From Candidatus Hodarchaeota archaeon (GTDB lineage: Archaea; Asgardarchaeota; Heimdallarchaeia; Hodarchaeales; Hodarchaeaceae): DNA of 64,000 nt. Of this stretch, positions 8,604 through 17,586 are shown piece after piece. Position numbers and translations under genes: made by a program. Below the pieces are notes generated by a model, which was not told where the DNA came from, did no database searches, and saw only the letters and a list, made by a program, of their open reading frames with translations. Location: the NCBI GenBank assembly GCA_016840285.1, contig JAEOSR010000043.1, positions 1-64,000 of the forward strand, read 5' to 3'. Position 1 is the first letter of the stretch. Each line of letters opens with the position of its first letter.

Positions 8604-9788
8604 TCAGGATATCCAGAAATTTGGATAAATCAGACCAGATCCAGTTCCGAATAGAATGATAGATTCAGAGGGAGATATAAATCCTGAATCGATCAATTTC
8701 TGAAGTCCTGCGTACGTAGCTGCTCCTTCAGGTGATTGCATAATCCCTTCTGTTTTTGCTAATTTCTTCATTGCAGATAATATTTCAGAATCTCTTACCT
8801 CAACTGCTGTACCCTTCGAATCATATAATGCCTCTAGGATTAAATAATCACCGATAGCTGCTGGAACACGTAGTCCTGGGGCAAAAGTTTGAGCATTCTC
8901 CCAAAAAGGAGCTATTTTTTTTCTTTCCCGAAAGGCTTTGACGATAGGAGCACAACCAGAAGACTGAACAGTAACCATACGGGGACGATCAGAACCAATT
9001 AATCCGACAGACTCTAATTCATCAAAAGCTTTCCACATACCGACAATTCCCGTTCCGCCACCTGTTGGATAAATGATAACGTCAGGAACATTCCAATCGA
9101 GCTGTTCGACAACTTCAAATGCCATAGTCTTCTTTCCTTCGACACGGTAGGGCTCCTTAAGTGTTGAAACATCAAACCAGTTATTCGCTTTGCTAGCAAG
9201 CTTACATTTTTCTGCAGCATCCGTGATAAGGCCAGGTACAAGTTCAAGATGCCCTCCCATATTCACAACAGAACTTTGCAATAATTGAGGGGTATCTTCT
9301 GGCATAAATACATGAGCATTTGTTCCTGTACAAGCGGTGTATGCCGAAAGAGCTGCACCAGCATTACCTGCGGTTGGAATTACAAAGTTTTGGATTCCTA
9401 ATTCTATACCTTTAGAAATAGCTGCACATAGGCCGCGGCTCTTGAAGGTTCCTGTTGGATTCTGTCCCTCATCTTTAAGAAACAAGTTTTCTAACCCGAA
9501 ATGTTCCTCAGAATTGAATAAACGGAGAAAAGGGGTTCCTCCTTCTCCCAAGGTGAAATGAAATTTCGAATCATTCACTGGCATGATTTCGTGAAAACGC
9601 CAGATATTGTGTACTCTACGAAGCTGAATTGATTTTTTTGAAAGGGTTTCCTTGGCTTTTTCCAATTCGTATTTTGAAAAAAGGACTTTACCACAAGATT
9701 TACACAGAGTATGCCTTTCTTGAGGATCAAATTCCTTTTTACATTGTGTGCAAACTAATTTTATAATATAACATTGATTATTCTTCAT
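8604..9788 (-). CDS. thrC: Threonine synthase with N-terminal zinc ribbon
   Basis: PLP enzyme converting O-phosphohomoserine to threonine. An N-terminal zinc ribbon uses C13, C16, C29 and C32 (CTQC...CKSC). The catalytic domain begins around LGEGGTPFLRL (80-90). The PLP lysine is K116 in NPTGTFKSRG, and the phosphate-binding loop is PTGGGTGIVG near 241-250. Length (394) is normal for the archaeal/bacterial zinc-ribbon form. The family also includes cysteate synthases and other β-replacing enzymes, so threonine synthase is the likeliest but not the only reading. It forms a single-gene unit. Confidence 0.88.
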   Translation of the reverse strand: MKNNQCYIIKLVCTQCKKEFDPQERHTLCKSCGKVLFSKYELEKAKETLSKKSIQLRRVHNIWRFHEIMPVNDSKFHFTLGEGGTPFLRLFNSEEHFGLENLFLKDEGQNPTGTFKSRGLCAAISKGIELGIQNFVIPTAGNAGAALSAYTACTGTNAHVFMPEDTPQLLQSSVVNMGGHLELVPGLITDAAEKCKLASKANNWFDVSTLKEPYRVEGKKTMAFEVVEQLDWNVPDVIIYPTGGGTGIVGMWKAFDELESVGLIGSDRPRMVTVQSSGCAPIVKAFRERKKIAPFWENAQTFAPGLRVPAAIGDYLILEALYDSKGTAVEVRDSEILSAMKKLAKTEGIMQSPEGAATYAGLQKLIDSGFISPSESIILFGTGSGLIYPNFWIS

Positions 9789-9923
9789 GTACCAACATCT
9801 ACATAAATGAAAGTGAATGAATGAGTCAATTCACTTTGTTATATCTTACTTTAATTCTGTTTATACATGTAGAAATCACTAAAATGATACACCAAAAACG
9901 ATTAATCACTTGAGGTTTCCAAA

Positions 9924-11435
9924 ATGGATTTGCATGAAGCTTATGATACTCTATTAGGAGAATTTGTCCGTGAATATATTGTTCTCTCACAGATTTATTA
10001 TATCCTTGGCTGGGATTTTGAGACCTACATGCCTCCGAAAGGAGTAAAACAGCGTAGTGAAGAATTGGCGATGATGGCTACCCTAGAACATGATCGTCTC
10101 ACTAATCCTAAGATAGGAGAATTACTAAAGACAATTAAAAACGATCCCAAATATTTTTCTCTAGATGAGGAAAAAAAACGCAACATCGAATTAACTGAAC
10201 GGAAGTATAAAAGAGAATCGAAAATTCCCAAAGAGCTAGTTGAAAAACTCGCTAAACATTATCCTATTGCTACTGATGCGTGGAAAAAAGCGAAAAAAGA
10301 ATCAAATTATTCACTTTTTAAACCAGCTTTGGATAAAATGCTTGAGCTGACAAAGGAAAAGGCGCATTACTTAGATCCTAACAAAGAACCTTTTGATGCT
10401 CTTGTTGATAAATATGAACCAGGAATGTCTTCAGCTCAGTATACGAAACTATTTGATGAGCTGAAAGAGGGACTAATTCCAATCATCAAAAAATGTGTTA
10501 ACTCCCCGAATCAACCTAATCTGTCTCTGATAAAACGAAAGGTATCCATTCCAATCCAAAAACAATTATCTGAAGATATTGCAAAATTGGTTCATTATGA
10601 TCTCGAACGAGGAAGGATAGATGAGACTGAACACCCATTCACAACAGGCTACTATGATGACGTAAGGATTACTACCCATTACTATGAAGAAGATTTTTCA
10701 GATTCTTTCTATTCAGTACTTCATGAAGCTGGGCATGGTATATATGAACAAAACCTTGAACATAAATATAAATATCAGCTAGTGGGGGAATCAGCATCAT
10801 ATGGGTTTCATGAGTCTCAATCGAGGTTTATTGAAAATCTTATAGGCCGGAGTCGTGAATTTTGGGAATTCTACTTACCTAGACTTAAAGAAATGACTGG
10901 GAATGTTTTTTCAGATGTTGAATTAGATCCTTTTGTATACGCCATTAATGAAGTGAAACCATCAAAAATCAGGATCGCGGCGGATGAGGTAACCTATTCT
11001 CTACATATAATTATACGATTTGAAATTGAACGCGACTTACTGTCGGGAAAAATCACTACTGAGCAGCTTCCAGAAATCTGGAATGCGAAATATAAAGAAT
11101 ATCTTGGGGTGGATATTGAGAATGACTCTGAGGGGGTTTTGCAGGACTCGCACTGGGCTGGCGGTAGTTTTAGTTATTTTCCATCATATGCTATCGGCAA
11201 TATCTATAACGCTCAGATGCTGGCTAAAATGGTTGAAGACATTCCCTTTAAAGAACTTATTAAGAAAGGAGAACTTAAATCCATTATTGATTGGCTTATC
11301 AAGAATGTCCACTCAGTGTCTAATCTATATGACCCCCCAGAACTTATCAAGAGAATCACCGGTGAAGAAATTTCTCCAAAATATTTCATCAATTATTTAG
11401 AGGAGAAATTTTCGAAAATATATGGTTTCTCCTAA
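9924..11435 (+). CDS. Metallocarboxypeptidase of the Taq/Pfu family (M32)
   Basis: 503-residue zinc carboxypeptidase that trims C-terminal residues from peptides in the cytoplasm. The zinc motif HEAGH is at residues 267-271. FHESQSRFIEN, which supplies the third zinc ligand, follows at about 293, and IRIAADEVTYSLHIIIRFEIE is the conserved substrate-site helix near 350. DSHWAGGSFSYFPSYAIGNI is a very typical M32 ending. The start has GAGG upstream. The 3' end overlaps the convergent aminopeptidase gene by four bases. Two peptidases side by side suggest peptide recycling. Confidence 0.95.
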   Translation: MDLHEAYDTLLGEFVREYIVLSQIYYILGWDFETYMPPKGVKQRSEELAMMATLEHDRLTNPKIGELLKTIKNDPKYFSLDEEKKRNIELTERKYKRESKIPKELVEKLAKHYPIATDAWKKAKKESNYSLFKPALDKMLELTKEKAHYLDPNKEPFDALVDKYEPGMSSAQYTKLFDELKEGLIPIIKKCVNSPNQPNLSLIKRKVSIPIQKQLSEDIAKLVHYDLERGRIDETEHPFTTGYYDDVRITTHYYEEDFSDSFYSVLHEAGHGIYEQNLEHKYKYQLVGESASYGFHESQSRFIENLIGRSREFWEFYLPRLKEMTGNVFSDVELDPFVYAINEVKPSKIRIAADEVTYSLHIIIRFEIERDLLSGKITTEQLPEIWNAKYKEYLGVDIENDSEGVLQDSHWAGGSFSYFPSYAIGNIYNAQMLAKMVEDIPFKELIKKGELKSIIDWLIKNVHSVSNLYDPPELIKRITGEEISPKYFINYLEEKFSKIYGFS

Positions 11436-12499
11436 ATAGGGATGAAAGTGTCTGCTTCAATTACCGATCGTATGAATCCCACAGTCAGAAGCACGATGTT
11501 TTTAACATCATCAAGGCAGATTACTTCCGATGCAGTGTGCATGTAACGATTAGGAATTGATATTAGAGCCGTTGCTGCTCCTGTTAGCTGAATAGCGTTT
11601 GCATCAGTTCCAGTTCCACGATGCCATGCCATCTTTTGATAGGGGATGTTATTATTCTCAGCAGTATCAATCAATCGTTTGTGAAGTACAGGATTGATAT
11701 TGGGCCCTCTGACAATTATTGGTCCTCCACCGAGCTTGGTATCCCCGACAATTTTCTTTTTAATATCTGGTGAATCTGCTGCATGTCCAACATCGAATGC
11801 TATTCCAACATGAGGTTGTATGGCTCTGGCAGCAACAGTGGCACCTCGTAAACCTATCTCTTCCTGAACTGTAGATACGCCATACACTCCAGCGTAAAAA
11901 TCTTTATCTTTAGCTAGCTCTTTCATTGTTTCAGCAACAATGAATGCTCCAATAGCATCATCAAAACCTGTTGCAACAGCGAAATTATGTTCACCGAGTT
12001 TTTGAAAGCCATAATCAAAAATCGCAAAATCTCCGATATCAACCATTTTTTCTGCTTCTTCTTTGGTTGTACAACCAATGTCAATGAATAGTTTTTCCAT
12101 TTCGGGTACTTTTTTTCTTTCCTCTGGTTTCATTAAATGAATAGCCTTCTTTCCGATGACCCCAGGGATGATAATCCCTTTTTTTCCACTGACTTTCACT
12201 CGTTTACCAGGCAATGTGGTGACATCAAAACCACCTAAGGGTTTGAACCACAAATACCCATTTTTATCAATATAACTAATCTGAAAACCAATTTGGTCAA
12301 TATGACCAGCTAGCATGATTTTAAATTTACTATCTGGATTAATTACTGCATAGAGATTCCCAACACGGTCAGCATATATTTCATCAACATCTTTTTTGAC
12401 ATATTCCTTAATTCCTCGCTGTGCTGTTAATTCGTATCCTGTTGCTCTAGGAGTTGTTACTAACTGTTTTAGAAAACTTTCATTCACTTCATAAGACAT
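11432..12499 (-). CDS. M42 family metallo-aminopeptidase
   Basis: 355-residue di-metal aminopeptidase of the TET/FrvX type, which forms large tetrahedral particles and degrades short peptides. AGHIDQIGF (H66, D68) gives the first metal ligand, GFDDAIGAF (near 180) the bridging aspartate, VQEEIGLRGA the catalytic glutamate, FDVGHAADSPD another ligand, and MHTASE the last histidine. TGTDANAIQ is also conserved in the family. All catalytic residues are present. It converges on the carboxypeptidase gene with a four-base overlap. Confidence 0.93.
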   Translation of the reverse strand: MSYEVNESFLKQLVTTPRATGYELTAQRGIKEYVKKDVDEIYADRVGNLYAVINPDSKFKIMLAGHIDQIGFQISYIDKNGYLWFKPLGGFDVTTLPGKRVKVSGKKGIIIPGVIGKKAIHLMKPEERKKVPEMEKLFIDIGCTTKEEAEKMVDIGDFAIFDYGFQKLGEHNFAVATGFDDAIGAFIVAETMKELAKDKDFYAGVYGVSTVQEEIGLRGATVAARAIQPHVGIAFDVGHAADSPDIKKKIVGDTKLGGGPIIVRGPNINPVLHKRLIDTAENNNIPYQKMAWHRGTGTDANAIQLTGAATALISIPNRYMHTASEVICLDDVKNIVLLTVGFIRSVIEADTFIPI

Positions 12500-12781
12500 T
12501 ACTTGATCACCAATTCGAGTTAAATGCCATTTAAAAAAGGGTATATTTAATCTTAGTGTCAGACATCTGGGTTTTAGCTAATAAAATTGTATTTCAATCA
12601 TAAGATCATAGTGTATTTATATACAGATCATCGATTTTCAAGACTATTGTGTAGGTTATTGAGGAATAATGGATTTTCAGTGAAAACTAGATCTTTAAGG
12701 TCTTTTATCAACTTGATGAAGTTATATTTTATGATTTCAGCTTCAAACTGCGAATAGTCCTTTTAACTTGCCTGATCATGC

Positions 12782-12796
12782 TTCTTATATACCTTT
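12782..12796 (+). promoter_or_regulatory. TATA promoter in the 12500-12815 gap
   Basis: CTTATATACC at 12784-12793 is a good archaeal TATA box 24-33 bases before the ATG at 12816. Initiation would fall almost on the start codon, so the transcript may be nearly leaderless. I see no gene or repeat in the remaining 280 bases of the gap. Confidence 0.5.
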
Positions 12797-12815
12797 TTGG
12801 ACCAAGGATATCTAG

Positions 12816-13160
12816 ATGATCTGGGATAATATCTACAGTCTTTATAGGGGTCCGCTTTGGCTCGCGGTTGAAAAACAAAGAGAACTGGAAGATCTTGCCG
12901 ATGAGAATGAATCAGTTGCAAATTGGATAATAATAGGAGTAATTATAACAACAGTTGCCACGATTTTAGCAGCAGCAATGGGTAGTCGTATGGCAGAGAG
13001 GAAATCTGACTATCATTTCTCAGTTGTCCTTGCAGACATGAAAACAGACCCCTCAATGGTTGAGGAAGAATTTGATTTTCTCGCATTCTTGGGATTAGTA
13101 TTAGCTTTCATTCTTTCGCTTTTTGGTTTATGCTTACCTCTTTCGATTCTCTTAACCTAA
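12816..13160 (+). CDS. Small two-helix membrane protein, unknown
   Basis: 114 residues that I do not recognise. Two hydrophobic helices are visible: ANWIIIGVIITTVATILAAA (about 35-54) and a C-terminal one from FLAFLGLVLAF to LLT (about 90-114). Between them is a short polar loop (MGSRMAERKSD...MVEEEFD). The protein is probably a small integral membrane protein with its charged N-terminal third on one side. A clear TATA box sits just upstream, which supports a real gene. Confidence 0.55.
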   Translation: MIWDNIYSLYRGPLWLAVEKQRELEDLADENESVANWIIIGVIITTVATILAAAMGSRMAERKSDYHFSVVLADMKTDPSMVEEEFDFLAFLGLVLAFILSLFGLCLPLSILLT

Positions 13161-13302
13161 GAAATTTCTACTCAAGGGTTAAATTAAAAGACCTGGAACC
13201 ATCAAGAAGACAAATCAATATAACTAGTTTTAAATAAGTGGATTTTCAAATATAAATTAGTCTTCCAATTTATCACCTTAACTAAGACGGGGTAATGAGA
13301 TC

Positions 13303-13863
13303 ATGTGTCCTAATGATAGATCTGATAAAAGAATTTCTTCAGAGCATCTAGAGGAATTGTACCAGGAAGCTGGAAAGGAAAAAATCACTGAGCTGGCTAA
13401 AAAAGTATCCCAACTAAAAAAACATCTGAAAATCCCAAAAGAGCTTGCAAGCGGTATTATTGCACAGTTTGAGCAGTGTTATGAAGCAGCAAAGGATAAC
13501 ATCGCTTTGGTTGGAGGATCCGAAGATGACGTGGCGAAAATGTGGGGTTATAACTTTGGAGGATTGATGTACCATTATCTCGAGAGGAGAGACACGATTG
13601 AAGGGAGACAGGCACTATCATTCATTAAAATGCAGTTAGGACATGAACTGAATACACGAATCGGCGGATCTGAAATGCAATATGCTAGTTTTGTACTCGG
13701 CCTCTCTTTGAGGTTCATACGGGGATTTGAAACACTCAAAAAGAATCTAATTGAGTTCGAAGATGCTCTAAATAAGTTTGAACAACACCAATATGCACAT
13801 CAAAATGAAGTAAAAGCCCAAGATGTCGATCTTTTTGGTAGACAACGTGAAAAATCCGAATAA
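13303..13863 (+). CDS. Hypothetical helical cytoplasmic protein
   Basis: 186 residues, not recognised. The predicted structure is almost entirely helical: an N-terminal charged coiled-coil-like helix (residues 15-45), a middle segment with WGYNFGGLMYHYLERRD (85-101), and a long amphipathic helix pair to the C-terminus. There is no signal peptide or membrane segment. GGGGT precedes the ATG by about nine bases. The gene stands between two unrelated single genes, so context gives no hint of function. Confidence 0.6.
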   Translation: MCPNDRSDKRISSEHLEELYQEAGKEKITELAKKVSQLKKHLKIPKELASGIIAQFEQCYEAAKDNIALVGGSEDDVAKMWGYNFGGLMYHYLERRDTIEGRQALSFIKMQLGHELNTRIGGSEMQYASFVLGLSLRFIRGFETLKKNLIEFEDALNKFEQHQYAHQNEVKAQDVDLFGRQREKSE

Positions 13864-13901
13864 GCTAATTTGTGTTATGTGAACCTTTTCTTGTTCCCCA
13901 A

Positions 13902-14498
13902 CTATTCTGTGCCGGATTCTTTGGTTCTTTTCTCTAGAATGTAATATTTCTCTACAATTGTCGTATCAGGGAAAATCGTGGTAAGGAAATCCCAGTATTC
14001 TCCTAAATTTCTGCTAAAAAGTTCTTTATGTTTCATCAACTTATCAGAATTGGTGAGGGTTTTTAAATACTCATCTATTCGTTCTGTATTAAGAGGTTCA
14101 GTATTAACTCCTTCACGAAAGCTTTGATCGTAAAATACTTTCGCTTCTTTTGGATATCGTGACTCATAAACTATTGATTTCCAGAGACTTTTAACTCCAA
14201 GTTCCTTAATAACTGAAAATAAGTCTAAATACTTAATAGCTCTAACTTCTTTCCCTAAATATCTAAGATGATAAATTAATTTCCAAAAAGCGTGCTCATT
14301 CACTGGATCTATGTATAAACACTTTTCCACTAGTTTGAGTGCTTTCTCTCTCTGATTTAGCATTTCTTTCATTTTTGACAATTGTAGATAATCGTCTTCT
14401 GATAGTTTAATCCAGGGTTCAATTCCTCCAAATAGCTTGTCAAGCCTTTCAGCATACTCATGCACTTGAGCATTGTTTAAAGACGGATTATCCATCAA
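13902..14498 (-). CDS. TPR-like helical repeat protein, hypothetical
   Basis: 198 residues. The stretch MLNQREKALKLVEKCLYIDPVNEHAFWKLIYHLRYLGKEVRAIKYLD (about 49-95) reads like one to two tetratricopeptide-type helix pairs, including the characteristic IDP turn. The rest is helical and charged, and catalytic motifs are absent. TPR-like proteins usually act as scaffolds; the partner is unknown. It converges with the preceding hypothetical gene with 38 bases between stops. Confidence 0.55.
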   Translation of the reverse strand: MMDNPSLNNAQVHEYAERLDKLFGGIEPWIKLSEDDYLQLSKMKEMLNQREKALKLVEKCLYIDPVNEHAFWKLIYHLRYLGKEVRAIKYLDLFSVIKELGVKSLWKSIVYESRYPKEAKVFYDQSFREGVNTEPLNTERIDEYLKTLTNSDKLMKHKELFSRNLGEYWDFLTTIFPDTTIVEKYYILEKRTKESGTE

Positions 14499-14609
14499 TC
14501 GAGTAATTATTAAGACAGTCTCATTATATACTTTTAATTGGTATTTTTTTATTATTTCACGAAGCTAGAGATATATAATCATGAAAATAATGAAAGAAAT
14601 AAGAAAAGT

Positions 14610-14750
14610 TCACCCAAAGATTAGAGTTATCCCATTTGTTATGAGATAGTTGTCTAGTATCGCCAGAATAATGAAGGTAATTATGGAAACTAAGAAGGCT
14701 GCTAAGAGAGGGAAATAGTGTGGAGGTTGTTTCACATCTATCTTAATCAC
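14610..14750 (-). CDS. Small membrane protein, possibly cut short by an in-frame TGA
   Basis: A GTG-started frame of 46 codons encodes PPHYFPLLAAFLVSIITFII, a clear membrane helix, and ends NGITLIFG-TGA. The same frame continues for 14 more codons that are strongly hydrophobic (TFLISFIIFMIIYL) before TAG at 14565. Read through, it would be a neat two-helix protein with TGA where tryptophan would fit. It may be a one-helix protein, a recently broken gene, or a base error. The ribosome-binding site is weak. Confidence 0.35.
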   Translation of the reverse strand: MIKIDVKQPPHYFPLLAAFLVSIITFIILAILDNYLITNGITLIFG

Positions 14751-15060
14751 ACCCGTTCTGACTGTTTATGATAGTTCAAGAATTATAGAATTTTGAGTGT
14801 TTCCATTGATAATTTTACTTGTGATATATAATTTCAGGGAGGATATAAATTCGAATTGTACTGATCTTATAGCCCAGCGGATAGATTCACTAGAAAGAAT
14901 CAAAAAATAAACCTAAAAAATCGTGATTTAGGTAATATTGAACGAATCTCTGTTCTACAATCTTAGCTGTACCCTGAAATAGCGAAGGATGTGAGAATTG
15001 TGGTTCTAAAAAGTCAAACAAATTCCTTTCGCCAAACAAACCGACAAATGGTGAAATCTG
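14751..15060. other. Intergenic stretch, no gene supported
   Basis: About 310 bases. A short tRNA-like string (tagcccagcggatag near 14871) is present without matching arms. The minus-strand open frame at 14890-15078 runs into the next gene's start and shows no protein-like features. Possible TATA-like AT-rich sequence (gatatataa near 14822) may serve the downstream kinase gene, but it is far from the start. Confidence 0.3.
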
Positions 15061-15831
15061 ATGAAAGTTCCCGATCACTTAGAGATAGAGCTCTTTCCTA
15101 TTCAAGAAACAGGATTAGATCTTATATTTCAGAGCTCATTCTCGAAAGAGATACGGGGTTCTAATTTTAAGGATCAGGCATTATTTTTAATTGACAGCAA
15201 ACATCGTCGCTGGTTATGGAAAAAATTACCTCTTGTTCCGTTAATACGCGAGTATCTTGCTGCTACATTAGCAGCGGAGCTTGGGATCCATGTTCCTCGA
15301 TCAATAATTGCCAAAAAAGGTCATTCAATTGGCTTAATTCAAGAATGGGTGGATAGCGCTAAAGATTTAGCTTCCCTTTCTAACGATCAACCAACATTAA
15401 CCACAACTGAATTACTTGACCTTTTTGTATTTGAAGCATGGATAGGAGCATTGGATCGTCACGGAGGGAATTATCTTGCTTCTTCCGAGGGAAAGCTTTG
15501 GGCGATAGATTTTGAAGATAGTTTTTATGAATCTGTTCAAGGTAGTGAGCTGTGCATATATTATCCCTGGATTAAGGATTCAAAGACAGAATTAAAAAAA
15601 GCAGTTGAGAAATTAATCAATCAGATTACTGAAAAGCAACTACTTGAAAAAAGTAAGACATTTCTTAATCTTGGTAATATTTTACAAGACGCACGAGCTA
15701 AAGAGGCTTTAACACATCAGGTTTTGCTAATAGTTGAACTGTTAGAGAAGAACTTCGATCAATTAGAAAAAACAGTGGAACTATTCTTAGAAAGTAGCTG
15801 TTCATTGCCAGAATTTGTATTATATACTTAA
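15061..15831 (+). CDS. PI3/4-kinase/HipA-superfamily kinase
   Basis: 256-residue kinase-like protein. The catalytic loop reads GALDRHGGNYL (D132, R133, H134, N137), followed by the metal-binding LWAIDFEDSF (D150). DRHxxN plus IDF is the pattern of phosphatidylinositol 3/4-kinases and of the short HipA-like kinases of prokaryotes. A lysine pair in WLWKKLP (54-55) could bind ATP. Substrate is unknown; prokaryotic relatives are protein kinases or uncharacterised. The protein is far shorter than eukaryotic lipid kinases and has no extra domains. A YkgJ-type cysteine-cluster gene follows 27 bases later, probably in one operon. Confidence 0.65.
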   Translation: MKVPDHLEIELFPIQETGLDLIFQSSFSKEIRGSNFKDQALFLIDSKHRRWLWKKLPLVPLIREYLAATLAAELGIHVPRSIIAKKGHSIGLIQEWVDSAKDLASLSNDQPTLTTTELLDLFVFEAWIGALDRHGGNYLASSEGKLWAIDFEDSFYESVQGSELCIYYPWIKDSKTELKKAVEKLINQITEKQLLEKSKTFLNLGNILQDARAKEALTHQVLLIVELLEKNFDQLEKTVELFLESSCSLPEFVLYT

Positions 15832-15858
15832 AAAAGAAGTTTTCTCTTCTTAATTGGG

Positions 15859-16272
15859 TTGGATATGGAAAGAGAAATCGTTGACGGAAGTATTTGTCAA
15901 CAGAATAATTGTCATCACTGTTGTTTAGAAACAGAGATGCTATTAACAAAAAAAGATATTCAACGGATACTCACAAAGACCTCAATATCAGCTAAGGAAT
16001 TTGTTACTCTCAATGAAGACGGATTTAAAAAGTTGAAGAATAAACAGATTGATTCCAAACTCCAGTGCTTTTTTCTTGATCGAGAAGGTCAATGTTCTAT
16101 CTATGAAATTAGACCCGAGGGATGCCAATTATACCCATATATATGGGATCTGACAGAACATCGAATCGCTATCGATGATTACTGCACTTACCATAATAAA
16201 TTCACACAGCCGTGGTCTGGTATCTCAAAAAGACTAGAGGATTTTATTTTCAAATTATTTGGAAAATTGTAA
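15859..16272 (+). CDS. YkgJ-family cysteine-cluster protein
   Basis: 137 residues with the CxxxxCxxCC cluster near the N-terminus (CQQNNCHHCC) and further cysteines in QCFFL, GQCSIYEIRPEGCQLYP and DDYCTYH. This is the Fe-S/zinc-binding family Pfam calls CxxCxxCC. Family members are thought to bind a metal or iron-sulphur cluster, some as maturation factors for methylated surface proteins. YEIRPxxCxxYP is the family's best-conserved part. It probably shares an operon with the preceding kinase-like gene. Confidence 0.8.
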   Translation: MDMEREIVDGSICQQNNCHHCCLETEMLLTKKDIQRILTKTSISAKEFVTLNEDGFKKLKNKQIDSKLQCFFLDREGQCSIYEIRPEGCQLYPYIWDLTEHRIAIDDYCTYHNKFTQPWSGISKRLEDFIFKLFGKL

Positions 16273-16416
16273 GTATACATGAAGCTCTATAATCATAGAA
16301 ATATCCACTTCTACGTCGTTAGAAGCTAAATTATTTAATGAGGGGTTTCGTATGATCAATTAGATAAAAATAATAGTTTTATCGAAAAAAACTACAATAG
16401 GAGGTAACAATTAATA

Positions 16417-17502
16417 ATGTTACATCTAAAATTCAGGAATTTGCCCTTAATAATTTCATTAATAGCATTATTTTCCATGGCATTAGTAGCTCCAATTGGA
16501 ACTATTAATGCGGAAATTAGTGAGGATTCATTCGATTCGTTGAAAATAGTCAATGATGATGATGATAGTGACGAAACCGAAGAAGAGGAAACAGAGGAAA
16601 CAGAGGAAGAAACTGATGATCATGAGAAGGATGATGACAAAGTCAAGCTTAAAAAAGATGGCAATAAAGTAGAATTAACCTCAGGTGATTTTCAAATAGA
16701 GGTTAATGCAAAAGGTCAGGTACCATTCTATCACTTCAATACATCAGTAGATGATGTACGATTTTTCTTGAAATTCCAAAGAATGACTCAATTCAAAGAT
16801 GAAAACGACAATTATATATTCGACAAAGGAGAAGAAGTTGGGAATCAGAATTCAGATCTACAATTACCTAGTGTCAAATGGGAACTCGTAATTGTAACGG
16901 ACACAGACACTGATAAGGAATTCATTTTCCGTTCAACTGAGATAAAGGGACAAGAATTCAAAGATACAACAATAGAATTAATCAATCACTTTTCAGCAGC
17001 CTCATCTTATCTTAAATTCGATATTAATATAACCAACTGGCCTTTCGAGGAAGAAGCCACTGGGTTATGTTTAGAATTCGAAATGAATTGGTCAAGAGGG
17101 GACAACGAAGGCGATGGAATGAGTTTGAAAAAGGAAAGTGACGATACTTCAATCTCTCTTCGAAATGATGATGATGTCCTTCTGGCTTATTTTGAATCCG
17201 CTAGTGAGGTCGAAGTTGATGGAACATCGGTAGCTGATGGAGCTCTCCTATATGATACCGCGCCTGAAAATCCTTCTAAAGTAAACATCCTACTCAATTA
17301 TCCGAGTTTCAAAGACACTCTGTTCCATGACCCTGAAATTGGAACATCTGATGACGCAATAATACCTCTGGATCCTTCCACGATAATTCCATGGCTAATA
17401 GAAAGCCTAGAGAGCGTGAAAGATGGATTCTTGGTAGTGACAGTGCTAATGACATTCGTATTAGCTGCTGGTTTGATTATCAATCGTCGTCGTCAAAAAT
17501 AA
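16417..17502 (+). CDS. Very acidic surface protein with C-terminal anchor
   Basis: 361 residues. A signal peptide of about 32 residues is followed by an extremely acidic linker (about 47-75, mostly D, E and T). A folded body of some 230 residues follows (VELTSGDFQIEVNAKGQ..., with VKWELVIVTDTD and IELINHFSAASSYLKFDINI), probably β-rich. One transmembrane helix near 336-354 and a basic tail INRRRQK close it. It should be displayed outside the membrane. A strong AGGAGGT site lies 12 bases upstream of the ATG, and a stem-loop plus T tract follows, so it is probably an abundant single-gene transcript. Function unknown. Confidence 0.8.
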   Translation: MLHLKFRNLPLIISLIALFSMALVAPIGTINAEISEDSFDSLKIVNDDDDSDETEEEETEETEEETDDHEKDDDKVKLKKDGNKVELTSGDFQIEVNAKGQVPFYHFNTSVDDVRFFLKFQRMTQFKDENDNYIFDKGEEVGNQNSDLQLPSVKWELVIVTDTDTDKEFIFRSTEIKGQEFKDTTIELINHFSAASSYLKFDINITNWPFEEEATGLCLEFEMNWSRGDNEGDGMSLKKESDDTSISLRNDDDVLLAYFESASEVEVDGTSVADGALLYDTAPENPSKVNILLNYPSFKDTLFHDPEIGTSDDAIIPLDPSTIIPWLIESLESVKDGFLVVTVLMTFVLAAGLIINRRRQK

Positions 17503-17518
17503 ACATTAATAAATACCC

Positions 17519-17560
17519 TCCTTGAATATAAATCAAGGAAAACTTTTTTCTTTTTTTTTT
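17519..17560 (+). terminator. Stem-loop plus T-tract terminator
   Basis: A 7-bp stem, TCCTTGA (17519-17525) with TCAAGGA (17533-17539), around a 7-base loop, is followed by two long T runs (17544-17560, interrupted by one C). It ends the acidic surface-protein gene. The U tract alone should suffice for archaeal RNA polymerase. Confidence 0.75.
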
Positions 17561-17586
17561 GGTTCGTTTGTAGGAGCAATTAATCA

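Noticed and set aside
14865..14890. tRNA-like D-arm sequence tagcccagcggatag
   Set aside because: No acceptor, anticodon or T arm can be folded around it.
14890..15078. 62-codon minus-strand frame
   Set aside because: It overlaps the start of the kinase-like gene, lacks a ribosome-binding site, and has no protein-like pattern.
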